Source: Thioalkalivibrio sp.
GTDB lineage: Bacteria > Pseudomonadota > Gammaproteobacteria > SpSt-1174
Assembly: GCA_011046015.1 (NCBI GenBank)
Contig: DSBO01000139.1
Span: 1-23,654, forward strand
Direction of reading: 5' to 3'
DNA length: 23,654 nucleotides
Under the pieces are notes generated by a model. It ran no database searches, had not been told where the DNA came from, and was given only the letters and a program-made list of their open reading frames with translations. Both the position numbers and the translations under genes were made by a program. This document shows positions 16,974-23,654 of the stretch, in pieces (positions within the stretch are counted from its first letter, which is position 1; every line of letters starts with the position of its first letter).

Positions 16974-18122
16974 ATGCCGAACGCAGCACCCGGCAGCGGT
17001 AACATCCGCATCATCGAGGCAGACAGCCGCCAGACGGTACGCGACTTCCTGCACCTGCCGGAGCGCATCTACGCCGACGATCCGGCCTGGGTGGCGCCGC
17101 TGCTGCTGGAACAGAAGCAGCGCGTCTTCCACAATACGCCGCTGTTCGCGCACTGCGCGATCGCGCGCTGGGTGGCCTATCGCGATGGCGCCCCGATCGG
17201 GCGCATCACCGCGCAGCTCGATGAACTGCAGCCGCCCCTGGACGGTGGCGCGGTCGGCTATTTCGGCATGCTCGAGGCGGTGGACGACCGGAGCGTGTTC
17301 GAGGCCCTCTTTGACACGGCCCAGGGCTGGCTGCGCGAACGGGGCGCCGCGTGGATCCGCGGCCCCTACAACCTGTCGATCAACGAGGAGATCGGCCTGC
17401 TGGTCGAGAACTTCGACGAGCCGCCCTTCATCATGATGGGCCACGCACCGCGCTATTACCAGGCGCACATCGAGGCCCTAGGCTTTGGCGGCGTCAAGAA
17501 CCTCCTGACCTACAAGGTACGCCCCGATTTCGTCGCACCGGAGGTGATGGAGAAGCTCGCCACCCGCGCGCGTCGCCAGGTGACGGTGCGCCCGTTCAAC
17601 CGCAAGGCGAAGGCCGCCGAGTTCGAGGCGATGCGCGACATCTTCAACGACGCCTGGTCCGAGAACTGGGGCTTCGTGCCGTTCACTCGCGAGGAATTCG
17701 CCGAAGTCGCCAAGACCCTTACCCTGCTGCTGCCCGACGACTACATCCAGGTCGCGGAGATCGACGGGCGGCCGGTGGCCTTCATCACCGCCCTGCCCAA
17801 CATCAACGAGCTCATCGGCGACCTGCGCGGCCGCCTGTTCCCCTTCGGCTGGGCAAAACTGCTCTGGCGTCTAAAGGTGAAGGGCCCGCGCAGTACGCGC
17901 GTGGCGCTGATGGGCGTGCGCAAGGAATACCAGCACTCGCGCCTCGGCCCGACGCTCGCCTTTCTCGTCATCGATGCCGTGCGCAAGGAGATGTCCCGGC
18001 GCGGTGTGGAGATGGTTGAGATGGGCTGGATACTCGAAGATAATGACGGCATGCGCCACATCATCGAAGCGATTGGCAGTGACATCTACAAGCGCTACCG
18101 CGTCTACCAGAAGAAACTGTGA
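16974..18122 (+). CDS. bcerS: GNAT-fold protein, probable bacterial ceramide synthase (bCerS)
   Basis: A 382-residue protein of the long GNAT-like family. N-terminal ERIYADDPAWVAPLLLEQKQ, YNLSINEEIGLLVENF near 130, and a C-terminal GNAT core with GVRKEYQHSRLG (314-325) that would bind the acyl-CoA or acyl-ACP pantetheine. In C. crescentus a GNAT-like protein of this kind, unrelated to eukaryotic CerS, N-acylates 3-ketosphinganine before reduction. Family type, length and presence of spt, ACP, ligase and cerR in the same window support this call. AAAGGA lies 5 bases before the ATG. The 3' end overlaps the next gene (GTGA). Confidence 0.78.
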   Translation: MPNAAPGSGNIRIIEADSRQTVRDFLHLPERIYADDPAWVAPLLLEQKQRVFHNTPLFAHCAIARWVAYRDGAPIGRITAQLDELQPPLDGGAVGYFGMLEAVDDRSVFEALFDTAQGWLRERGAAWIRGPYNLSINEEIGLLVENFDEPPFIMMGHAPRYYQAHIEALGFGGVKNLLTYKVRPDFVAPEVMEKLATRARRQVTVRPFNRKAKAAEFEAMRDIFNDAWSENWGFVPFTREEFAEVAKTLTLLLPDDYIQVAEIDGRPVAFITALPNINELIGDLRGRLFPFGWAKLLWRLKVKGPRSTRVALMGVRKEYQHSRLGPTLAFLVIDAVRKEMSRRGVEMVEMGWILEDNDGMRHIIEAIGSDIYKRYRVYQKKL

Positions 18123-18991
18123 GCCAGGGCGTGACCAACCCCTCGACATTACGCCCCTCAGAACACGCCTCGACGACTGAAACGCCCGCCTTCGCCTCGG
18201 TGATACTCGCCGGCGAGCGGACCGAGCGCGATGCCCTGCGCGATCACTCCGGCGTCGACTGCAAGGCGCTCATCGACATCGGCGGCGCATCCATGATCCG
18301 CCGGGTGATCGACGCCCTGAGCGCCTCGCGATGCATTACCTCGATCAGCCTCAGCGGCCCGGAGCGCGCCTGCGTGCAGGCCGACGCAAAGCTCGCAGAG
18401 CTGGTCGAACAGCAGCGCGTCGCCTGGTCGCCAGCCGCCGGCACCCCGAGCACCAGCGCCGACCACATGCTGCGCGGCTTCCCGTCCGACCAGCCGGTAC
18501 TGCTCACCACCGCCGACCATCCCCTGCTCTCCAGCGAGATCGTGGAACATTTCTGCCGGGAAGCCGCGGTCTCCGGCTGCGACGTGATCATCGGCCTGGC
18601 ACCCTACGAACTGGTGAAGTCGACCTATCCGGACCTGAAGAAGACCGTGCTGCGCTTTCGCGACGGCAACTACTGCGGCTGTAACCTGTTCGCCTTCACC
18701 ACCGAACAGGGGCGCCGCGCGGCCGATTTCTGGCGTCGGGTGGAGAAGGACCGCAAGAAGCCGCTGGTCGTGATCGGCCTGCTGGGCTGGTGGTCGGTGA
18801 TTCGCTACCGCCTGGGATGGCTGACGCTGGACGGGGCCCTCGAGCGCCTGTCGCGCAAGCTCGGGCTGCGCCTGGGCGCGGTGATCCTGCCCTACGCCAA
18901 CGCCGCGGTGGACGTGGACTCAGTGGCGGACTACCAGCTGGTGCAGCAGTACGCAAATCCGGCTGCGGGAAGCGGCGGCGAAAGGGACTGA
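18119..18991 (+). CDS. MobA-like nucleotidyltransferase
   Basis: A 290-residue GT-A-fold NTP transferase. SVILAGERTERD (27-38) replaces the usual LAGGxGxRM loop, and the conserved lysine follows in DCKALIDIGG (K49); TTADHPLL holds the metal aspartate (D133). The protein starts at GTG 18119, overlapping the bcerS stop, so it is coupled to ceramide synthase. The family makes CDP-, GDP- or UDP-activated small molecules, and a phosphoglycerate cytidylyltransferase (CpgD) is known in Caulobacter ceramide phosphoglycerate synthesis. Activation of a ceramide head group is therefore an attractive inference, but homology to CpgD cannot be judged here. The first 24 residues are low-complexity. Confidence 0.8.
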   Translation: MSQGVTNPSTLRPSEHASTTETPAFASVILAGERTERDALRDHSGVDCKALIDIGGASMIRRVIDALSASRCITSISLSGPERACVQADAKLAELVEQQRVAWSPAAGTPSTSADHMLRGFPSDQPVLLTTADHPLLSSEIVEHFCREAAVSGCDVIIGLAPYELVKSTYPDLKKTVLRFRDGNYCGCNLFAFTTEQGRRAADFWRRVEKDRKKPLVVIGLLGWWSVIRYRLGWLTLDGALERLSRKLGLRLGAVILPYANAAVDVDSVADYQLVQQYANPAAGSGGERD

Positions 18992-19025
18992 CGAGACAGG
19001 GACCGCCGGGACGTCGGCGAGCACA

Positions 19026-19955
19026 TCAGCCCGCCCGGGTGTAACCGAAAACCGGGCGCAGATGGTCATCCACCATGGCGTCGATCACCGCAATCTGCTC
19101 GGGCGTAAAGTAATCGCGATAGCCGCCCACCTTGCCGCGCCTGACCTTGAAGGAATCCGGGTTCTTCTCGTCACCCGGTTTCACGCGCTGCCCGGTTCCC
19201 CGTAGGTCCTTTCCGGCCTCGAGTTTCTTCATGTTCTCGTAGGCGGCGTACTCCACGGCAGCAGTCACCTGCTCGTCGGTGCCCGGCGTACCCACGAAGT
19301 CGAACACCCGACACAGCACCGCGCCCGGATCCGTGCGCATGTCCTCGTAGCGAATCAGCAGCAGGTCATCACCCATCGTGTCCATGGCATCGGCCAGGAC
19401 ATTGAGATAGGTGACGATACGTGGAATCCCGCATTTCTCGTTACTCACGAAGTCGTAGATCGCGACATCGCCGCCATGCGGCGGGTAGTCGTTGATCAGT
19501 TTCTTGCGCGGGCGCATGCGGTAGCGCCACTGGAAGTACTGCGATACCGCCACGTCACGTGGATCGCGCACCAGCAGCACCGTCTTCTTGCCCCGGTAAT
19601 AGTCCAGGCTGTCCCAGTCGCGCACGTAGTCACGAATGTAGTTATTGTGCGTGAACAGCACCTTCGGTGCGGCGGGATCGAGGCGATGGTAGTTGTCGAA
19701 CTCGAGCAGGTGATCGGTAGGCAGGGCGTTATGCAGCTGATAGAAGCGCGACACCATCACGCGAAACCAGGTACGACCGCTCTTGCCATAAGAGAGCAAC
19801 ACCCAGTCGGCCTCCTGCAGCAGCCGAGATTCTTCCTTGCCGCGCAGCCGACGCTCCAGGGCAACATGCCGTGACGTCGGCAGGAAGAACAGCAGACCCA
19901 ACACCAGGTGGCGCGTGACAAGGGCGCTGAGTGCTTTGAAGGACATGTCGAACAT
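19026..19955 (-). CDS. PAPS-dependent sulfotransferase
   Basis: A 309-residue sulfotransferase of the cytosolic type-1 class. The 5'-phosphosulfate loop is YGKSGRTW (56-63, K58; usual form PKSGTTW), and the 3'-phosphate site is VRDPRDVAVS (129-138, R130, S138). The C-terminal KVRRGKVGGYRDYFT matches the family's KxxxRKGxxGDWKNxFT block. The N-terminus has a hydrophobic stretch (about 12-28) that could anchor it to the membrane. The frame is open to 21014, but family similarity begins near ATG 19955 (ATG 19946 is possible). It transfers sulfate from PAPS to a hydroxyl; the PAPS source and PAP sink are at 317-2901. The acceptor may be the sphingolipid or its sugar. It is convergent with the nucleotidyltransferase, 34 bases away. 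Confidence 0.88.
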   Translation of the reverse strand: MFDMSFKALSALVTRHLVLGLLFFLPTSRHVALERRLRGKEESRLLQEADWVLLSYGKSGRTWFRVMVSRFYQLHNALPTDHLLEFDNYHRLDPAAPKVLFTHNNYIRDYVRDWDSLDYYRGKKTVLLVRDPRDVAVSQYFQWRYRMRPRKKLINDYPPHGGDVAIYDFVSNEKCGIPRIVTYLNVLADAMDTMGDDLLLIRYEDMRTDPGAVLCRVFDFVGTPGTDEQVTAAVEYAAYENMKKLEAGKDLRGTGQRVKPGDEKNPDSFKVRRGKVGGYRDYFTPEQIAVIDAMVDDHLRPVFGYTRAG

Positions 19956-20070
19956 AGGCGGCGCGGTCTTGAATGAGATTGATAAGCAGGCAACAGCAGT
20001 AGATGCCGCGAGGACGATCCGCTCAACCGTCCGGCCCGGCCGGCCGCTTTCGCCCCTGGGACAGGGCGCG

Positions 20071-20076
20071 TATGAT
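20071..20076 (+). promoter_or_regulatory. Probable -10 of the second ELM1 gene
   Basis: TATGAT, 5 of 6 to consensus, 66 bases before the ATG. The -35 region (TTTCGC at 17 bases) is poor. It lies between divergent sulfotransferase and ELM1 genes, which are the only apparent clients of this 186-base gap. Confidence 0.35.
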
Positions 20077-20090
20077 ACCACAGGTTTTTC

Positions 20091-20109
20091 AGGGGTCAGC
20101 GTGACCCCT
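20091..20109. promoter_or_regulatory. Perfect inverted repeat before ELM1 copy 2
   Basis: AGGGGTCA (20091-20098) and TGACCCCT (20102-20109) form a perfect inverted repeat with a GCG spacer. It may be a 5' leader hairpin, like those at the ABC and bcerS genes, or a regulator half-site pair in the divergent promoter. Confidence 0.5.
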
Positions 20110-20141
20110 TCCACAGTCACGCGGATCGAACCGGCGCAGCA

Positions 20142-21245
20142 ATGGAAAAACGTGTCTGGGTGTTGCTGGGCAGAAAGGCCGGTGACAACAATCAGGTACT
20201 GGCCCTGGCAGAAGCCCTCGGCTGGCCCTTCGAGGAAAAGCGCATCCTGGCGCATGCCTGGGAGCTCATACCCCATCTGCTGCTGGGCAGCACACTGGCA
20301 GGCATCGATCGCCGGTCCTCCAGCCCCCTCGCCCCACCCTGGCCGGACCTGGTCATCAGCGCCGGGCGGCGCAACGAACCCGTCGCGCGCTGGATTCGCG
20401 GGCAATCGGGGGACCGCACCCGCCTGGTCCATATCGGCCGCCCCTGGGCGCCGCTGCACTGTTATGACCTGATCGTCACCACGCCGCAGTACTTCCTGCC
20501 ACAACAGCCCAATGTACTGCACAACGCGCTGCCGTTGCATCGCATCACGCGCGCGCGGGCGGAGCAGGCCGCGCGGCTCATCGAACCGCAACTCGGCCCA
20601 CTGCCTCGCCCCTTCACGACGGTGCTCATCGGCGGCGACAGCGGGCCCTTCGTCTTCACCGCCGAGAAGGGACGGCGCCTGGCCGAGGGCGTCAACCGGC
20701 TCGTGGCGCAGACGGGCGGCGCGGTGCTGGTCACGGACAGCCCGCGCACGCCGCACGCCGCGGCCGAGGCCTTTCGCGAGACCCTCGACGTGCCGGTCGA
20801 TGCCTACTGGTGGCATGAGCGCGACGCGGCGCGCGCGAACCCGTACCTCGCCTACCTCGGACTGGCCGACCGCTTCGTCGTCACCGGCGAGAGCATGTCC
20901 ATGCTGGCCGAGGCGGCTGCGCTGGGCCGGCCGCTTTACATCTTCGACCCGGGGGATCCGCCCGGCGCCTGGTGGAAGCGGCCCCACAACTTCCGCCACA
21001 AACCGCTGAGCCATCGACTCGCCATGCGCCTGGCGCCGCTGCGCATGCGTCGGGATGTCGCGCGCATCCAGGCGGCACTGGTGCGGGCAGGGCGGGCACG
21101 CTGGCTGGACGAAGCGCCAGGGCTGATCGCCGCCGGCGAGGACTGGACGAAGGCCGCTGGCGCCGACTCGCCGGGCGAGGCGCAGCGCGCGGCAGCGCGA
21201 ATCCGGGCACTCTTCACGGGCGCACCCGGCCCGCAGGGCCGATAG
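20142..21245 (+). CDS. ELM1-family GT-B-like protein, copy 2
   Basis: 367 residues of the same family as the protein at 12960-14099. Shared blocks are LAPPWPDLVISAGRRNEPVARWIRG near 64-88, YDLIVTTPQYFLPQQPNVLH, IGGDSGPFVF, and VTGESMSMLAEAAALGRPL. These blocks include the glycine-rich and ESxSMLxEA motifs placed like the nucleotide-sugar site of GT-B enzymes. Function of the bacterial family is not established; sugar transfer to an envelope lipid is inferred. The ATG lacks a strong ribosome site. It ends 10 bases before a convergent terminator. Confidence 0.85.
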   Translation: MEKRVWVLLGRKAGDNNQVLALAEALGWPFEEKRILAHAWELIPHLLLGSTLAGIDRRSSSPLAPPWPDLVISAGRRNEPVARWIRGQSGDRTRLVHIGRPWAPLHCYDLIVTTPQYFLPQQPNVLHNALPLHRITRARAEQAARLIEPQLGPLPRPFTTVLIGGDSGPFVFTAEKGRRLAEGVNRLVAQTGGAVLVTDSPRTPHAAAEAFRETLDVPVDAYWWHERDAARANPYLAYLGLADRFVVTGESMSMLAEAAALGRPLYIFDPGDPPGAWWKRPHNFRHKPLSHRLAMRLAPLRMRRDVARIQAALVRAGRARWLDEAPGLIAAGEDWTKAAGADSPGEAQRAAARIRALFTGAPGPQGR

Positions 21246-21254
21246 CCAGAACGG

Positions 21255-21281
21255 GAGAGGCCCGGCATTGCCGGGCCTCTC
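21255..21281. terminator. Convergent terminator hairpin
   Basis: GAGAGGCCCGGC (21255-21266) pairs perfectly with GCCGGGCCTCTC (21270-21281) around ATT, a 12-bp GC-rich stem between the convergent ELM1 and GT8 genes. The T-tract is poor on both sides, but stem and position fit a shared terminator. Confidence 0.75.
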
Positions 21282-21304
21282 TCATGAACGGTGCGGCGCT
21301 GCCC

Positions 21305-22255
21305 TCAGGCAGCGCTGTCCAGGCGCTGGGCGCTGAGCGGATGCGCCGGCGCCGGCGGCAGATCGGGCGTGCGTTCCAGCACCTCGAAGGCGTCGTGGCG
21401 CACGTGGTTCTGCGCCATCTCGTTGCGCAGGAACTCCTCGCTGATCTTGCCCTGTTCGACACACTCCTTGAGCAGACCAAAGAAGAAGTGTTCCTGGTTC
21501 TTGTCCGGATGCTCCTTGTACTTGCCGAGCAGGCCGTACTCGCCAAAGATGTGGCGGCGGGCGCGCAGAATCCAGGCGGCCGGCGGGAACAGGCGGAAGC
21601 GCTCGGCCGGACGCCAGTCGACCGGCAGGCCGGTCTTCCACGGCTGGGTCTTGCGGCGCGTGGTGTGCAGCATCCGGGTGTTCGGCGAGAAGCTGTCGAA
21701 GTCGTTCCATTCCTTCTCGAAGAAACCGATGGTCTCGGGATCCTCGTTCTTCAGGCAGATCCACGGCTGGTAGTCGAAGCCGCCGTCGAACATCGTGTTG
21801 AACTGCTCTTCGACCTTCCAGTGGGTAAGCTTGGCGCAATCCAGCAGCATCACGCTGCTCGCGTAGCAGCGGTCGATGTAGCCCTTGGGGCCCGAACGCA
21901 TGCGGCACATGATCGACTTGCCCTGCATGTCACGGTCCAGCAGTTCCCAGACGTCGGTACAGGCGAAGATATCGGGGTCGATCACCACGGCGCGACCCTC
22001 GTAGCCCATCAGCTCGGGCGGCATGAAACGGGTCGGGGTGAAGGACTGCAGGTCGTCGTTCAGCCACACGCGTTGCACGCCATCACGCAGGTAACTCTGC
22101 CCCTCGCGCGCCTTGAAGAAGGGGTAGTCGCGGGTGTCCATGATGCGCACGTCGAACTGGTCGTTGTGCGAGGAATACCGGCGCAGGGCGTGTTCGGCCA
22201 CGATGGCGCCGACGATCTGCTTGTGGTTGGTCTGGATGAATACCGCGTGTTTCAT
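21305..22255 (-). CDS. GT8-like glycosyltransferase
   Basis: A 316-residue GT-A glycosyltransferase-like protein. It starts with KHAVFIQTNHKQIVGAIVAEHAL, a typical GT8 opening; VVIDPDIFACTDVWELL carries the DXD metal motif (D93, D95), and ASSVMLLDCAKLTHW matches the acceptor-side block. The histidine normally found near the C-terminus is not obvious. Start at 22255 is chosen because the family N-terminus begins there; the frame runs on to 22336 without similarity. A good promoter lies upstream. It probably adds a sugar to the lipid head group, inferred from location only. Confidence 0.75.
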   Translation of the reverse strand: MKHAVFIQTNHKQIVGAIVAEHALRRYSSHNDQFDVRIMDTRDYPFFKAREGQSYLRDGVQRVWLNDDLQSFTPTRFMPPELMGYEGRAVVIDPDIFACTDVWELLDRDMQGKSIMCRMRSGPKGYIDRCYASSVMLLDCAKLTHWKVEEQFNTMFDGGFDYQPWICLKNEDPETIGFFEKEWNDFDSFSPNTRMLHTTRRKTQPWKTGLPVDWRPAERFRLFPPAAWILRARRHIFGEYGLLGKYKEHPDKNQEHFFFGLLKECVEQGKISEEFLRNEMAQNHVRHDAFEVLERTPDLPPAPAHPLSAQRLDSAA

Positions 22256-22294
22256 GATGTATGGCCTGCCGATTGGCTGTTTACCTGCGCGCAA

Positions 22295-22324
22295 ATCATA
22301 CAGTATCCCCAAGGTCGGTGTCAT
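22295..22324 (-). promoter_or_regulatory. Sigma70-like promoter of the GT8 gene
   Basis: On the minus strand ATGACA (22324-22319), an 18-base spacer and TATGAT (22300-22295), 5 of 6 in both boxes. The start would be near 22288, about 33 bases before the ATG. Confidence 0.6.
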
Positions 22325-22329
22325 GACAC
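22318..22329. promoter_or_regulatory. Palindrome over the GT8 promoter -35 box
   Basis: GTGTCATGACAC is a perfect 12-base palindrome overlapping the -35 of the GT8 promoter, a position where a bound dimeric regulator would block or aid polymerase. Confidence 0.45.
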
Positions 22330-22401
22330 AGGTCAAGCATTCCGGGCCGGCGCGACCTCACCCGGAGCCTTGGTCCCGGCAGGCCCGGGCCACGCCCGTG
22401 G

Positions 22402-23361
22402 CTAGCGGAATACCCCGCGGCGGTACAGCCGCCAGAACAGCCCCCAGATGTGGACGAGCGGCCGCCGACGCACCTTGTCCGGGATCTCCACCACCTGCCC
22501 GGAGTGGCGCGTGAGCTTCCAGGCGAGGTAATCCAGGCCCCCTTCGAAGGTGAACAGGCCCTTGATCAGCCGGGCCATGGAGAGTGTCTTGCCCTGGATC
22601 CGCCGGAGCCACCAGGTGAACGGCGCGAGCCGGCGCGCCAGGGTACCGGCACGACTGCGGTAGCGCAGGCCCTCGCCCGCCTCCTCCAGCACCAGCAGGC
22701 CGTCCAGGCGCGGGGCGAGGCGACGGGTGAGGGCGGTGTAGAAATCCTGCCCGTGGCCGGCCAGCTCCGCGGCCCGGCCGCGGCGCTCCGATCGCAGCTC
22801 GGTAGCGTAGCTGAGTGCCAGCGCACCCTCCCAGAGCGCATCCACCGTACCGCTCGCCGGCAGGTCCGGAATGGCCCGGCGCAACAGCGTCTCGCCGGCC
22901 TGCAGAAAGGCCCCCGCGAGCCGGGCCTCCACCGCCGGAGAGCGGCTGTACACCACCTTTACCGGCTGGGCGAATCGCCCCCAGAGATAGGACTGGAACC
23001 AGGCCCGGCTGGTGCCCCGCTCGAAGTGGGCCAGGCTCAACACGGCATACTTGCAGCGCACGGTGGCCTCAGCCACGGGGGCCTCGAGGTAGTAGACGTT
23101 CGGCGGCAGCAGGCGCACGCCGAGCCGCAGCCCCGGGTGAGGCTCGGCGCGGGCGTAGTCGTCCACCAGGGCATAGAGGTCCACCAGGCCATCGAGCAGG
23201 TCGGTGCTGCGCAGGCAGGAGCCGTACAGCACCACCGCCTGCAGGGCCTCGCCGAAGCGCCCGCGCAGGGCCTCGACAAGGGCGTGCAGCGGCGGCGAAT
23301 CGGCCAGCGTCGGGCCGTCGACGGCGGGATAATCAGGCAGTGAGGACGGCGAGACGGGCAT
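22402..23361 (-). CDS. Tam41-like nucleotidyltransferase (putative CDP-lipid synthase)
   Basis: 319 residues from ATG 23361. VVLYGSCLRSTDLLDGLVDLYALVDDY (YGS at 46-48, D61) has the nucleotidyltransferase GS...D pattern, and CKYAVLSLAHF followed by AWFQSYLWGRFAQPVKVVYS resembles the KYGVVS...LYVAGRLxKPV block of Tam41/Mmp37, the mitochondrial CDP-diacylglycerol synthase. The usual HY residues after the first block are replaced (PNVYYLE). It may activate phosphatidate or a ceramide phosphate with CTP. GTG 23475 and ATG 23457 are also in frame, but that stretch holds a tandem repeat and an inverted repeat and looks non-coding. A GAGGT lies 13 bases before 23361, rather far. Confidence 0.65.
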   Translation of the reverse strand: MPVSPSSLPDYPAVDGPTLADSPPLHALVEALRGRFGEALQAVVLYGSCLRSTDLLDGLVDLYALVDDYARAEPHPGLRLGVRLLPPNVYYLEAPVAEATVRCKYAVLSLAHFERGTSRAWFQSYLWGRFAQPVKVVYSRSPAVEARLAGAFLQAGETLLRRAIPDLPASGTVDALWEGALALSYATELRSERRGRAAELAGHGQDFYTALTRRLAPRLDGLLVLEEAGEGLRYRSRAGTLARRLAPFTWWLRRIQGKTLSMARLIKGLFTFEGGLDYLAWKLTRHSGQVVEIPDKVRRRPLVHIWGLFWRLYRRGVFR

Positions 23362-23376
23362 GGGGCGTGGATCTAC

Positions 23377-23402
23377 CTCGTTGAGAAAACTCGTTGAGAA
23401 AA
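23377..23402. repeat. Tandem 13-base direct repeat upstream of the Tam41-like gene
   Basis: CTCGTTGAGAAAA occurs twice back to back (23377-23389, 23390-23402). The unit length is not a multiple of three, which argues against coding here and for the ATG at 23361. Confidence 0.7.
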
Positions 23403-23421
23403 CGTCAACAGCAGGATACAG

Positions 23422-23452
23422 GCCGATCCGCGTCAGCGGCCAGCGGATCGGC
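23422..23452. repeat. 10-bp inverted repeat upstream of the Tam41-like gene
   Basis: GCCGATCCGC (23422-23431) pairs perfectly with GCGGATCGGC (23443-23452), 11-base spacer. A minus-strand TATCCT (23413-23418) lies just downstream, so this may be an operator for the gene. Confidence 0.55.
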
Positions 23453-23490
23453 GCCATGAACGGTGAATCGTTCACAAAAACCGGGGCGTC

Positions 23491-23567
23491 TCTCGCAGAG
23501 CCGCAGAGAACGCTGGGCCCCCATAACCCGGTCCTGCTTTCTCCGCGGGCCCCGCGGCTCTGCGAGA
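23491..23567. repeat. Long intergenic inverted repeat
   Basis: TCTCGCAGAGCCGC (23491-23504) and GCGGCTCTGCGAGA (23554-23567) are a perfect 14-bp inverted repeat around 49 bases, with further GGGCCC pairing inside. Similar 'CGCAGAG' palindromic elements are dispersed between genes in many environmental bacteria. It lies between two minus-strand genes and has no open frame. Confidence 0.65.
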
Positions 23568-23597
23568 AAATGGGGGTGACTCGATCTGGCCCGGTCC

Positions 23598-23654
23598 TCA
23601 GCGCGGCCGCAGGAAGCGCACCGGTCCCTCGGCCGTCACCACCAGCGGTGCCTC
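23598..23654 (-). CDS. C-terminal end of a truncated gene
   Basis: The minus strand is open from the window edge for 18 codons (EAPLVVTAEGPVRFLRPR) to a TGA at 23598-23600. It is short, and I recognise no family; direction and GC-rich codon use match the neighbouring minus-strand genes. Confidence 0.35.
   Translation of the reverse strand, partial: EAPLVVTAEGPVRFLRPR

Noticed and set aside
19956..21014. Long N-terminal extension of the sulfotransferase frame
   Set aside because: It is antisense to the ELM1 gene and passes through the divergent promoter; family similarity starts at 19955.

Overview
The window is GC-rich bacterial DNA with tightly packed genes. The E. coli-like tRNA-Arg(CCG), the fused Sat-CysC protein, LptF/LptG and LpxL-type proteins point to a Gram-negative proteobacterium. 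A gammaproteobacterium, possibly a sulfur-oxidising lineage, is my best guess, but that is inference from gene style only.

Left end (1-2901): a second, partial copy of the 3' end of a tRNA-Arg gene and its terminator lies next to the intact tRNA-Arg(CCG), which looks like an integration scar. Next to it on the minus strand is a two-gene unit, a fused ATP sulfurylase/APS kinase (makes PAPS) followed by CysQ (removes the spent product PAP).

Centre (3393-18991): a sphingolipid (ceramide) biosynthesis and export locus. A plus-strand operon starts with acyl-AMP/acyl-ACP ligase, NAD-dependent ketoreductase (CerR-like), dedicated acyl carrier protein and serine palmitoyltransferase, the first three junctions overlapping. 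It continues with a metallophosphoesterase, LptF, LptG and an MsbA-like ABC exporter. A facing minus-strand operon (16740-12960) encodes an LpxL-like acyltransferase, a fatty acid 2-hydroxylase (FA2H/Scs7-like), a second LpxL-like acyltransferase with an altered catalytic motif, and an ELM1-family GT-B-like protein. Divergent from it, a GNAT-fold protein that fits bacterial ceramide synthase (bCerS) is translationally coupled to a sugar-nucleotidyltransferase-like protein. The five core ceramide enzymes known from Caulobacter crescentus (ligase, ACP, SPT, GNAT-like acyltransferase, epimerase-like reductase) are therefore all present.

Right end (19026-23654): candidate head-group genes, namely a PAPS-dependent sulfotransferase, a second ELM1 paralog, a GT8-like glycosyltransferase and a Tam41-like nucleotidyltransferase, then an intergenic inverted repeat and the last codons of a truncated gene.

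How they may work together (inference): the ligase charges the ACP, SPT condenses acyl and serine, bCerS N-acylates, CerR reduces, and the FA2H-like enzyme hydroxylates the N-acyl chain. Nucleotidyltransferase, Tam41-like, ELM1, GT8 and sulfotransferase proteins could build and decorate the head group, with PAPS from Sat-CysC. The ABC protein and LptFG could flip and extract the lipid. The combination suggests a dedicated, possibly sulfated, 2-hydroxylated sphingolipid with its own export machinery.
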